A DNA stretch of 64,000 nt from Clostridia bacterium (GTDB taxonomy: Bacteria > Bacillota > Clostridia > Christensenellales > Aristaeellaceae). Shown in pieces: positions 34,413-42,759 of the stretch. The notes beneath the pieces were generated by a model. That model had not been told where the DNA came from. It saw only the letters and a list, made by a program, of their open reading frames with translations, and made no database searches. The DNA is taken from the NCBI GenBank assembly GCA_017543905.1, contig JAFYFC010000055.1:41780-105779 (forward strand), given 5' to 3'. A program made the position numbers and the translations under genes. Every line of letters starts with the position of its first letter. The first letter of the stretch is position 1.

Positions 34413-35807
34413 ATGAACGGCAGCATACTTCTTGAATCAGCCGGTACTCTTATAATACCCGCGTCGCCCAAGGAGCGCGGCAAGCTTTGCATGGGCGAAA
34501 CTGAGGCCGTATTCATTAACCGCAGAGGAACAGAGCTCTTACAGTTAAATTATACCGATATCGACAGGCTCAAAAACGTCAGAAACGGCGGTATCTCCTC
34601 TACGATCACGGTTACCCTTAAGGACGGCAGCGCATTCGATCTGCAGCTTGACAGGGGCCTTGCGGCTTACGAGTTTTTGTTCAAGCACTGGCCTTCACGC
34701 CCGAGAGAGCCTAAAAGCAGAGCAGACGAATATAGGCGTCTTGCCGAGCTGCGCGGTGAACGCATACAGAAGCCGAGAAGAGCAAACGAAAAGCAATATC
34801 GGAATTGCAGGATCGCTGCGCTCGTAATCGCACTGCTGCTTTTGATATTCGACTCGGAGCTGATACAGAACCTTTTCGGCTTCACGCTTACAAGCGGCTT
34901 TATGGTCGCGATAAACATTCTGATCATCGCGCTTATTCTGGTGCTGCTTGCCTTCTCTTTCAAGCGCAGAAAACCAAACCGTTCCATCGGCGGCGATATG
35001 GGCATATATATTATGCTGATACTGGTTGCGTGTCTTATGGCTTTCCCGCTCGTGTTCGCAATCAGTTCTTCGCTTAAACCGCTGGACGAGCTGTTCCGTT
35101 TCCCGCCGACGCTGTTCCCGCGGCATGCGACATTCGACAACTTCTCAGACCTGTTGGTAACCATGGGACAAAGCTGGGTACCCTTCAGCAGGTATCTGCT
35201 GAATACGGTTATAATAACGTTTGTCGGCACCGCCGGGCACCTGCTGATTGCGTCTATGGCGGCGTTCGTGCTTGCGAAATACGATTTTCCGGGAGGCAAA
35301 ACGTTTTTCGCGGTCGTCACCACCTGCCTCATGTTCTCCGGTTACGTTACCGGTATACCTAACTACGTAATCATGAGCAAGCTCGGCATGATCGATACGT
35401 ATTGGGCGCTGGTGCTGCCTGCGTTCGCGGCTCCGATAGGTCTGTTCATGATGAAGCAGTTTATGGAAAGTCTTCCTACTGCGCTTATAGAGGCAGCTCA
35501 CATAGACGGCGCGGGCGAATTCAGGATTTTCTGGTCTATCGTGATGCCGAACGTCAAGCCGGCCTGGCTTACTATAATAATTTTCTCGGTGCAGGGTCTT
35601 TGGAACAATTCCGCTGCTACGGTTATTTATTCTGAAGCGAAAAAGACTCTTGTGTACGCTCTGCAGCAGATACAGGCAGGCGGTATCGCGCGTACCGGAC
35701 AGGCGGCGGCGGTAACGGTAGTAGTTATGAGCGTTCCGATAGTGATATTTATACTCAGCGAAAGTCAGATACTTGAAACTATGGCGAGCTCCGGCATAAA
35801 GGACTAA
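34413..35807 (+). CDS. Sugar ABC permease (LplC type) with PH/GRAM-like N-terminal extension
   Basis: 464 residues, about 170 more than a normal MalG-side permease. Residues 1-100 form a strand-rich soluble module (SILLESAGTLIIPASPK; EAVFINRRGTELLQLNY; STITVTLKDGSAFDLQL) that resembles bacterial PH/GRAM-like domains. A basic linker and two additional membrane helices (about 131-148, 158-185) follow, then the standard six-helix permease with EAA loop EAAHIDGAGEFRIFWSIVMP. The start is one base after the previous stop codon, so it is translated with the first permease. The extension lies in the cytoplasm by the positive-inside rule and could tune the transporter or contact the membrane or a partner; that is inference. 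Confidence 0.87.
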   Translation: MNGSILLESAGTLIIPASPKERGKLCMGETEAVFINRRGTELLQLNYTDIDRLKNVRNGGISSTITVTLKDGSAFDLQLDRGLAAYEFLFKHWPSRPREPKSRADEYRRLAELRGERIQKPRRANEKQYRNCRIAALVIALLLLIFDSELIQNLFGFTLTSGFMVAINILIIALILVLLAFSFKRRKPNRSIGGDMGIYIMLILVACLMAFPLVFAISSSLKPLDELFRFPPTLFPRHATFDNFSDLLVTMGQSWVPFSRYLLNTVIITFVGTAGHLLIASMAAFVLAKYDFPGGKTFFAVVTTCLMFSGYVTGIPNYVIMSKLGMIDTYWALVLPAFAAPIGLFMMKQFMESLPTALIEAAHIDGAGEFRIFWSIVMPNVKPAWLTIIIFSVQGLWNNSAATVIYSEAKKTLVYALQQIQAGGIARTGQAAAVTVVVMSVPIVIFILSESQILETMASSGIKD

Positions 35808-35820
35808 GCGGGTGAGAATT

Positions 35821-37332
35821 ATGAGAAAACTTTCAGCTTTCCTTACGGCTATACTTTTGTTCACGTGCTTTTCGGCGTTTTCCGAAAGCGACGCGTTTAC
35901 TGAAGTATACACTTATAATTACGATTATTGGGAAGATTTGCGCGAATCTCCTAACGCATATAAAGTGAAAACCGTAATATACTCCTCCACGCTCGGCCTG
36001 GATAAACCGATGCAGCGGCCTCAAAGCCTGTTTGTAAAAGGCGACGATATGTACGTAGCAGACACAGGCAACAACCGCGTGCTTAAGCTTACGCTCGAAA
36101 ACGGCGAGTTTATTCTGGACAGCATAATCGACAGAGTGAACGGTGCGGATGTTCCGACTCTGTCCGCTCCTTCCGATATCAGTGTCGATAACGACGGCAA
36201 TATTTATATCGCCGACAAAAACAACAACCGTGTCGTCGTTATGGACAGCGAATTGAATTACGTAAAACAATTCACAAAGCCTGCCGATTCGACCTTTGAT
36301 CAGGACGCAAGCTTCCTGCCGAACCGCATCGTAACGGACAGCGTCGGAAGGCTTTACGTGCTTGCGGACAATGTGAATAAAGGCCTTGCGAAATTTGAAG
36401 CGGATACCACTTTTTCGGGCTTTATCGGCGCTAATAAGGTTACTGTAAGCATGTTCGAATACATCTGGAAGTACTACTTCCTCTCGGACGAGCAGAGAGC
36501 CAAGTCGGAGAACGCCGTACCCACGAGATACGAGAATATGTACATAGACGAAGAAGGCTTCATCTATGCGACCAACACCGTGTTCAGTGAATACGATCTA
36601 AAATGGGACAACGCAAATCCTATCCGCCGGATCAACGGCATAGGCGACGATATACTCATCAAAAATGACCGGTACCCCCCTATCGGAGATTACAGATGGG
36701 TCGACGGCACAAACAATGTCAACCTCGGGCCCTCCAAGTTCTCTGATATCACCGTACTCGAGGACGATATATACGTAGCCTTCGACAGAACACGCGGACG
36801 CCTGTTCGGTTATGACAGTCAGGGCGTTATGCTGTGGGCGTTCGGCACACGCGGTAATTACGAAGGCGCTTTCAACGCAGGCGCGGGCGTTTCAATCGAG
36901 CATATGGGACGCGATCTGTTCTGTCTCGATCAGACCAGCAGTTCAATTACCGTATTTACGCCCACCGAATACGGAAACCTTATATACGACGCGAACAACG
37001 CATACGTCAGAGGCGATTACGACGGCTCTGCCGACATGTGGAGAGAAGCGCTCAAATACAACGCCAACTATAATATGGCATTCCGCGGAATCGGTCGTTC
37101 GCTCCTCAGGCAGAGCGAGTATTCCGAGGCTATGCGATATTTCAAAATGGCTCACGACAGGATAAACTACGGCAGAGCCTTCCGTCTGTATCGTAAGGAA
37201 TGGGTAGAGGCCAACATCGGTTGGGTCATAGGCATACTCGCGGCGATCATCGTATTCTTCGTAGGGCGTGGCCTGCTCAAGAAAATGAAATTCGAGGTAG
37301 CAATGTATGAACGCGACCACATCGTTAAATAG
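35821..37332 (+). CDS. NHL-repeat propeller protein with TPR-like segment and C-terminal anchor
   Basis: 503 residues from ATG 35821 (GGGTGA upstream); the frame also opens at GTG 35812. Signal peptide MRKLSAFLTAILLFTCFSAFS. The body has NHL repeats (RPQSLFVKGDDMYVADTGNNRVLKL; APSDISVDNDGNIYIADKNNNRVVVM; PNRIVTDSVGRLYVLAD), then a TPR-like helical pair (YDGSADMWREALKYNANYNMAFRGIGRSL; YSEAMRYFKMAHDR) and a C-terminal helix (IGWVIGILAAIIVFFVGRGLL) with a short basic tail. It is therefore an extracytoplasmic, membrane-held propeller. Together with its neighbours it suggests a surface complex around the transporters. No enzyme motif is seen. Confidence 0.87.
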   Translation: MRKLSAFLTAILLFTCFSAFSESDAFTEVYTYNYDYWEDLRESPNAYKVKTVIYSSTLGLDKPMQRPQSLFVKGDDMYVADTGNNRVLKLTLENGEFILDSIIDRVNGADVPTLSAPSDISVDNDGNIYIADKNNNRVVVMDSELNYVKQFTKPADSTFDQDASFLPNRIVTDSVGRLYVLADNVNKGLAKFEADTTFSGFIGANKVTVSMFEYIWKYYFLSDEQRAKSENAVPTRYENMYIDEEGFIYATNTVFSEYDLKWDNANPIRRINGIGDDILIKNDRYPPIGDYRWVDGTNNVNLGPSKFSDITVLEDDIYVAFDRTRGRLFGYDSQGVMLWAFGTRGNYEGAFNAGAGVSIEHMGRDLFCLDQTSSSITVFTPTEYGNLIYDANNAYVRGDYDGSADMWREALKYNANYNMAFRGIGRSLLRQSEYSEAMRYFKMAHDRINYGRAFRLYRKEWVEANIGWVIGILAAIIVFFVGRGLLKKMKFEVAMYERDHIVK

Positions 37333-37993
37333 CAGCGCGGAATATAAGGAGCGCGGCGCTTCCGGCAAGCGCTACTTTGAGTCGCTCAAATACGCAAAGC
37401 ACGTAATAACGCATCCGTTCGACGGCTTCTGGGATCTCGTACACGAGCACAGAGGTTCCGTAGCGGCCGGCACGACATTTCTTGTGCTGTTTTTGATAAC
37501 GTATGTCGCAAAGCTGATGTTTACGAACTTTCAGTTTATAAACGCGCCTCTGCAGTACATTAACGTTTTCGAGCAGTGCGGGTCTCTTTTGATACCGTTT
37601 TTGGTATTATGTCTTGCCAACTGGTCGCTGACTACACTGTTTGACGGCAAGGGGCGCTTTAAGGATATTTATATGGCGATGTGCTACGCTTTAGTGCCGT
37701 ACATAATTATCCAGCTTCCTCTTATCATTATCAGCAACATAATAACCTTTGACGAAGCGTCGTTTTATAACGTTCTGATGAGCTTCTCGGTAATCTGGAG
37801 CGTGTTCCTGGCCTTTGTAGGGCTTATGGAGGTACACGATTACGGACCTGCCCGAACGGTGATATTTTTGCTGTTCACGATGCTCGGAGCATGCATCATA
37901 ATATTTCTTGTGCTTGTGTTTTTCAGCTTGCTGAGCGATGCCGCGGGCTTCTTCGTTTCACTGTACCGTGAAATCGCATTCAGGCTGAACTAA
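37307..37993 (+). CDS. Yip1 family integral membrane protein
   Basis: 228 residues with a cytoplasmic N-terminus (KYAKHVITHPFDGFWDLVHEHRGS, typical of the family) and five hydrophobic helices from about residue 52. Overlaps the propeller gene by 26 bases; GAGG lies inside that gene. Bacterial Yip1-domain proteins have no established reaction. Their occurrence in sugar transport loci next to NHL and DUF5696 genes suggests an envelope-assembly role. Confidence 0.88.
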   Translation: MNATTSLNSSAEYKERGASGKRYFESLKYAKHVITHPFDGFWDLVHEHRGSVAAGTTFLVLFLITYVAKLMFTNFQFINAPLQYINVFEQCGSLLIPFLVLCLANWSLTTLFDGKGRFKDIYMAMCYALVPYIIIQLPLIIISNIITFDEASFYNVLMSFSVIWSVFLAFVGLMEVHDYGPARTVIFLLFTMLGACIIIFLVLVFFSLLSDAAGFFVSLYREIAFRLN

Positions 37994-38004
37994 GGAGGAA
38001 ACAG

Positions 38005-40581
38005 ATGACGACTGCAAAAAAGAAAAAGCTGAAATCGCGTCTGATAGGCTGGGGAATATTTATTGTCGCCGCGGCTCTGCTGGTGATTTTTGTCGGCATA
38101 CCGCTTTACGGTCCCCAGCCGGCGAGCACTTTGCCCGAGCCTGAAATAAACTTCTACGAAGACGGCGCACAGACCTTTACTATGGAATCTGACCGTTTGC
38201 TGTTTGAGCTTGACGCGGAGACCACTTATTTCACCGTAACAGATAAAGAAAGCGGTCAAAAATGGACAGCTATACCTGAAGACTGCGCTGACGACGCCAT
38301 AGCGAACGCCACCAACAAAGAAGTAATACGCTCTACCCTCATCGTCACATATCAGACAAACGCAGGCTCGATCGAATTAAACAGCTATCGCTATTCGATC
38401 CAAAACGGTACCTATGCGGTATGGCAGAATGAAGACAGTTCGATATCCGTCGAATACTCAGTAGGCAGGATCGAAAAACGTTATGTCATACCCACTGCCA
38501 TAACCGAGGAACGCTATAAGAGCTTCACCGGAAACATGAGCAAATCCACCGCAAAGAAGGTTGACAGCAACTATACCAAATACGATCCCGCAAGGCTCGA
38601 CAGCCGCGCCGACAAGGATGAAATAATAGCGATGTATCCGGAGGTCGTGAATACGCCTCTGTACGTGCTGAAAAGCGACACTAGCGAGACAAATAAGGCC
38701 AAGATAGAAGGATACTTCGAGGAGGGCGGCTATACTCAGGAGGATTATGAGTACGATCTGACCTTCGTCACCTCCTCTACCACCAAGGCGGGCGCGGTCT
38801 TTAACGTCGAAGTAATATATCGTCTGGACGGCGATGATCTTTTGGTCGAAATACCTTACGAAAACATCCGTTATAAAGAAGGCTATCAGATCACGTACCT
38901 TACTGTGCTTCCGATGTTCGGCGCAGCGGGATTAAGTGACGACGGTTTTATGTTCGTTCCGGAAGGCGGCGGCGCACTGATATACAACAATAACGGCAAA
39001 CTTAAGCAAAACAGCTATTATTCAAATCTCTACGGCTGGGATTATGCGTCCATACGTTCCGAGGCGCCCCATGAAACGCGCGTGGATTTCCCGGTATTCG
39101 GTATGTCCAAGGGCGGAAGTTCGTTTATATGCGTAATAGAAGGCGCTTCGTCATTTGCAGCAATTCAGGCGGATATTTCGGGCCGCTTTAACAGCTACAA
39201 CTGGCTTTGCACCAAATATAACACGCTGCACACCGACCGCTACAACGTATCTGCCAAAACGGACAAACCGGTTAACATGTACGAAAAACAGCTCCCGACT
39301 GACACCATTGTGCAGAGGTATCGCTTCATAGACAGCGATTCTTATGTAGACATGGCAAAAGCTTACAGCGCGTATCTAACCGAAAAGGGCATCATAGACG
39401 ATACAGTCGCCGAAGCCGACATGCCGATCAGCGTAGAGCTTGTCGGCGCGATCAATAAAACCGTGGAAAAGCTGGGTCTGCCGGTTGACAGCGTAGTCGC
39501 GACGACGACGTTCGATCAGTCGATAAGTATAATCGACGATATAAAAAGCAGCGGCCTTCGCAACGTTTCCGTGCGTATGACCGGCTGGGCAAACGGCGGT
39601 ATCAGGCAAAAGGTGCTAAGCAGCGTAAAGCCTGAGCGTGTGCTGGGCGGTAAAAAGGGCATGCTGAAGCTGATAGAAGCTGCCAAAAACGCCGGAATAG
39701 ACCTGTATTTTGACGGTATCACGGCATTTGCCTATGACAGCGGCTTGCTGCAGGGCTTCGTTCCGTTTTCAGACGCCGCCAGATATACCACGCGGCAGCA
39801 GGTGCAGCTGTACCCGTTCAGCCCTGTGACCTTCCAGCTTGACGAGGAGCAGGATTCGTACTATCTCGTCAAGCCCTCGTACGCACAGCAAAAGGCGGAA
39901 AACCTTATATCATTCCTTGCCGAGCAGAAGGCAACCGGCATCGCTTTCCGAGATATAGGGCTTTTGCTCAGTGCGGATTACAATCCCAAGGATTTGGTAA
40001 CACGCGAAAAGGTCAAGGCGATGAATATAGACGTTCTGAAGGACGCCGCCGCAAAAGGGCTGAAGGTCATCGTCAAGGAAGGCAGCGACTTTACCCTCCC
40101 CTACGCCGATCTCGTTACCGAGATGGACGTTCCGGGCACGAGGTATTCACTGCTTGACGCTATGGTTCCGTTCTATCAGATCGCGATACACGGCAGCGTC
40201 AATTACACCGGAAAAGCGATAAACCTTTCGAGCGACTACATCGGAGAGCTGCTTACCAGCGCAGAATACGGCTGCGGTCTGCATTTCTGCTTTATGCAAG
40301 CTGATACCAAGATTCTGCAGGACTCGCTGCATACAGGCTATTACGCGGCTTATTACAGCAGCTGGAAGGACGAAGCCTTTGCAATGATAAACCGCTATCA
40401 GTCTGAAATGGCCGGGCTCAACAACGTCCGCATCAGCGGACACGAGCGTCTTGCCGAAGACGTAAGCAAGACCGAATACGAAAACGGGACATATGTGCTT
40501 GTTAATTACACGGAAACGCCTTTTGATTATCAGGGACATACCATACCCGCGCGGGACTACATCGTAGTTAGGGGGAATTAG
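38005..40581 (+). CDS. DUF5696 membrane-anchored protein, glycoside-hydrolase-like architecture
   Basis: 858 residues. Single N-terminal membrane anchor (about 15-33), then a long beta-rich part (about 45-450; NFYEDGAQTFTMESDRLLFELDAETTYFTV; GFMFVPEGGGALIYNNNGK) followed by a region of barrel-like alternation of strands and helices (about 480-800; FDGITAFAYDSGLL; ATGIAFRDIGLLLSADYNP; YADLVTEMDVPGTRYSLLD) and a short C-terminal sheet. The order super-sandwich then TIM-like barrel is that of several glycosidase families, and conserved acids occur at predicted strand ends, but I cannot assign a family or catalytic pair. AAGGAGG 6 bases before the ATG predicts strong translation. Confidence 0.8.
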   Translation: MTTAKKKKLKSRLIGWGIFIVAAALLVIFVGIPLYGPQPASTLPEPEINFYEDGAQTFTMESDRLLFELDAETTYFTVTDKESGQKWTAIPEDCADDAIANATNKEVIRSTLIVTYQTNAGSIELNSYRYSIQNGTYAVWQNEDSSISVEYSVGRIEKRYVIPTAITEERYKSFTGNMSKSTAKKVDSNYTKYDPARLDSRADKDEIIAMYPEVVNTPLYVLKSDTSETNKAKIEGYFEEGGYTQEDYEYDLTFVTSSTTKAGAVFNVEVIYRLDGDDLLVEIPYENIRYKEGYQITYLTVLPMFGAAGLSDDGFMFVPEGGGALIYNNNGKLKQNSYYSNLYGWDYASIRSEAPHETRVDFPVFGMSKGGSSFICVIEGASSFAAIQADISGRFNSYNWLCTKYNTLHTDRYNVSAKTDKPVNMYEKQLPTDTIVQRYRFIDSDSYVDMAKAYSAYLTEKGIIDDTVAEADMPISVELVGAINKTVEKLGLPVDSVVATTTFDQSISIIDDIKSSGLRNVSVRMTGWANGGIRQKVLSSVKPERVLGGKKGMLKLIEAAKNAGIDLYFDGITAFAYDSGLLQGFVPFSDAARYTTRQQVQLYPFSPVTFQLDEEQDSYYLVKPSYAQQKAENLISFLAEQKATGIAFRDIGLLLSADYNPKDLVTREKVKAMNIDVLKDAAAKGLKVIVKEGSDFTLPYADLVTEMDVPGTRYSLLDAMVPFYQIAIHGSVNYTGKAINLSSDYIGELLTSAEYGCGLHFCFMQADTKILQDSLHTGYYAAYYSSWKDEAFAMINRYQSEMAGLNNVRISGHERLAEDVSKTEYENGTYVLVNYTETPFDYQGHTIPARDYIVVRGN

Positions 40582-40584
40582 AGC

Positions 40585-41601
40585 ATGAGGAATATTGCGG
40601 CGCGCACAGGAAGCAGCATATGGTACGCCGTCAGCGAGACTGCGCGCAAACTCTTTGATTATCTTCTCAGACCGTTTCTCCCGGGCAAATGGAATCCCGA
40701 ATACTACACGATGCGCTCTAAAAACGCACGTCGCGGAGTTATATTTATACTGCCTTTCATTATCGGCTTTATCGTATTCATGCTGCGTCCGCTGCTTGAA
40801 TCGCTTTCCATGAGCTTCAACGTAATAGAAATAGTTCCGGGCGCGGGTTATAATAAAACCTGGAATTCATTCAGCAATTACCGCTACGCTCTGAGAGTGG
40901 ACAGTTCTTTCAGCGGCTATCTTCTTGACCAGATTGTCCGCATGCTTATTAACTCAATAGCGACGCTGGTTTTGAGCTTCGTTATCGCGGTTATACTCAA
41001 TCAGGAGTTCAAGGGCCGCACTGTAGCGCGAGTGATATTCTTCCTGCCCGTCATACTCGCCAGCGGCGTATTGCCCGGCATCGAGGCGCAGAACGATCAG
41101 TTCAACATAATGCAGGGCATGACTGCGGACATCGCTTCATCCTCCGGATTCAACCTCTCGGAAAGCATACAGAGCCTTATATCTGTATCCGGTGTAGCAA
41201 GCGATGTATTTGACGTCGTTTTCCAGATGATCGATCAGATTTACGATATCGTCATGTCTTCGGGCATTCAGATTATCGTATTTCTTGGCGGACTTCAGAC
41301 TATACCGCGTTCTCTTTACGAGGCTGCAGACGTCGAAGGCTGTTCCGGCTGGGAAAGCTTCTGGAAAATCACATTCCCTATGGTCAGCCCGCTGCTGCTG
41401 GTGAACGGCATCTACACTATAATCGACTTCTTCATGAAAAACGACAACACCGTAGTCGAATACATAAACACCGTCATGTATACTCAATTCAAGTTCGGCG
41501 AAAGCGCAGCTATGAGCTGGATCTACTTTGGTGTCGCTGCGTTGTTTATCGGCATCTTCTCGCTGATAATCTCCTTGGGGGTGCATTATTATGAAGACTG
41601 A
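40585..41601 (+). CDS. Sugar ABC transporter permease, second importer, MalF side
   Basis: 338 residues; six membrane helices with a long periplasmic-side insertion around residues 170-230 (QNDQFNIMQGMTADIASSSGFNLSE) instead of the usual short loop. The EAA loop is EAADVEGCSGWESFWKITFP. It starts 3 bases after DUF5696 with GGGGGA upstream and overlaps the next permease by 11 bases. Confidence 0.92.
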   Translation: MRNIAARTGSSIWYAVSETARKLFDYLLRPFLPGKWNPEYYTMRSKNARRGVIFILPFIIGFIVFMLRPLLESLSMSFNVIEIVPGAGYNKTWNSFSNYRYALRVDSSFSGYLLDQIVRMLINSIATLVLSFVIAVILNQEFKGRTVARVIFFLPVILASGVLPGIEAQNDQFNIMQGMTADIASSSGFNLSESIQSLISVSGVASDVFDVVFQMIDQIYDIVMSSGIQIIVFLGGLQTIPRSLYEAADVEGCSGWESFWKITFPMVSPLLLVNGIYTIIDFFMKNDNTVVEYINTVMYTQFKFGESAAMSWIYFGVAALFIGIFSLIISLGVHYYED

Positions 41602-42592
41602 CACCGTCCGCACGAAGCGCAGCTTCTGGCAGGAAAACCGGCGTTCAGGCGGTTATCTGCTCAAAAAGAACGTAAAATCAGGCAGCATCTCGCTTTTCAG
41701 ATGGCTGCTCGTATTCGGGCTGTGCTTTATGATCATTCAGCCGCTTCTCATGCGCCTGACTACGAGCTTTATGATAGAGCAGGATCTGTACGATTCTACC
41801 GTAATAATGCTGCCGCGCACAGCAACGCTCGATAACTATCGTATAGTATTTGAGCTGCTCAATCTTCCCAAGGCGATACTGAACAGTCTGTGGACGTCTC
41901 TATTGATGGCGGTATGCCAGGTAATCAGTACAACACTTGTCGGATACGGTTTTGCGAGATACGATTTCCCGCTGAAAAAGTTCTGGTTCGGCTGCGTGGT
42001 GGCGCTGATCATAATCCCGCCGCAGACGATGTCGATGAGCCTGTATGTCTTTTTCACAAATTTCGACATATTCGGAATATTCAAGGCAATTAACGGAAAG
42101 CCCCTCAATCTGCGCGGCTCGGTAGCGCCGTATACGCTGATGAGCCTTACTTGCATGGGGCTTAAAAACGGTCTTTATATCTATATGCTGCGGCAGTATT
42201 TCAGAGGCGTCCCAAAGAGCCTTGAAGAGGCGGCGTATGTCGACGGCTGCGGAACGCTTCGTACGTTCTTCCGTATAATGCTGCCGGACGCTGTGCCGAT
42301 TATACTCAGCTGCTTTCTTTTCGCGTTTGTCTGGCAGTGGACGGACCTGTTCTATACGAGGAACTTCCTTTCGTCCTACAGTCTGCTGTCCAACGAACTG
42401 AACGGTATCGTTACACGTATGGGACATTATTTTGCCACCACCGCAGGCACGGCCGTCATAGTGCCCCCCGCGCGCAGAGCGCAGCTAATTTCGATCGGTG
42501 TGCTGATTTGCGCGACACCGCTCATAATCCTGTATCTGTTCGCGCAGCGCACGTTCGTGGAAAGCATAACCATGACGGGCACAAAAATGTAA
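41591..42592 (+). CDS. Carbohydrate ABC transporter permease, second importer, MalG side
   Basis: 333 residues with six helices, EAA loop EAAYVDGCGTLRTFFRIMLP, and the terminal FAQRTFVESITMTGTK common to LplC-like permeases. Pairs with the preceding permease. Last gene before the promoter of the second binding protein. ATPase missing as for the first importer. Confidence 0.92.
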   Translation: MKTDTVRTKRSFWQENRRSGGYLLKKNVKSGSISLFRWLLVFGLCFMIIQPLLMRLTTSFMIEQDLYDSTVIMLPRTATLDNYRIVFELLNLPKAILNSLWTSLLMAVCQVISTTLVGYGFARYDFPLKKFWFGCVVALIIIPPQTMSMSLYVFFTNFDIFGIFKAINGKPLNLRGSVAPYTLMSLTCMGLKNGLYIYMLRQYFRGVPKSLEEAAYVDGCGTLRTFFRIMLPDAVPIILSCFLFAFVWQWTDLFYTRNFLSSYSLLSNELNGIVTRMGHYFATTAGTAVIVPPARRAQLISIGVLICATPLIILYLFAQRTFVESITMTGTKM

Positions 42593-42647
42593 CGCCCGGC
42601 TTTACGCGCTTGCCTTACAGCGTTATGTTAAAACGTTGCAGAAACAA

Positions 42648-42676
42648 TTGCCAACGCCGGCGTTTTGCGGTATAAT
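42648..42676 (+). promoter_or_regulatory. Internal promoter for the second binding protein
   Basis: TTGCCA (42648-42653), 17-base spacer, TATAAT (42671-42676). Transcription starts near 42683, giving a leader of about 77 bases ending in AAGGAGG. A separate strong promoter matches the high-expression codon use of the gene. GTTG/CAAC inverted sequences around 42635-42657 could be an operator. Confidence 0.75.
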
Positions 42677-42759
42677 GTATATGTTCGGCAATAGCCGACA
42701 AGAGTTTTATCGAAACTGAATGCCTTAGGCATTTAGAAATATTTTAAGGAGGCAACCTT

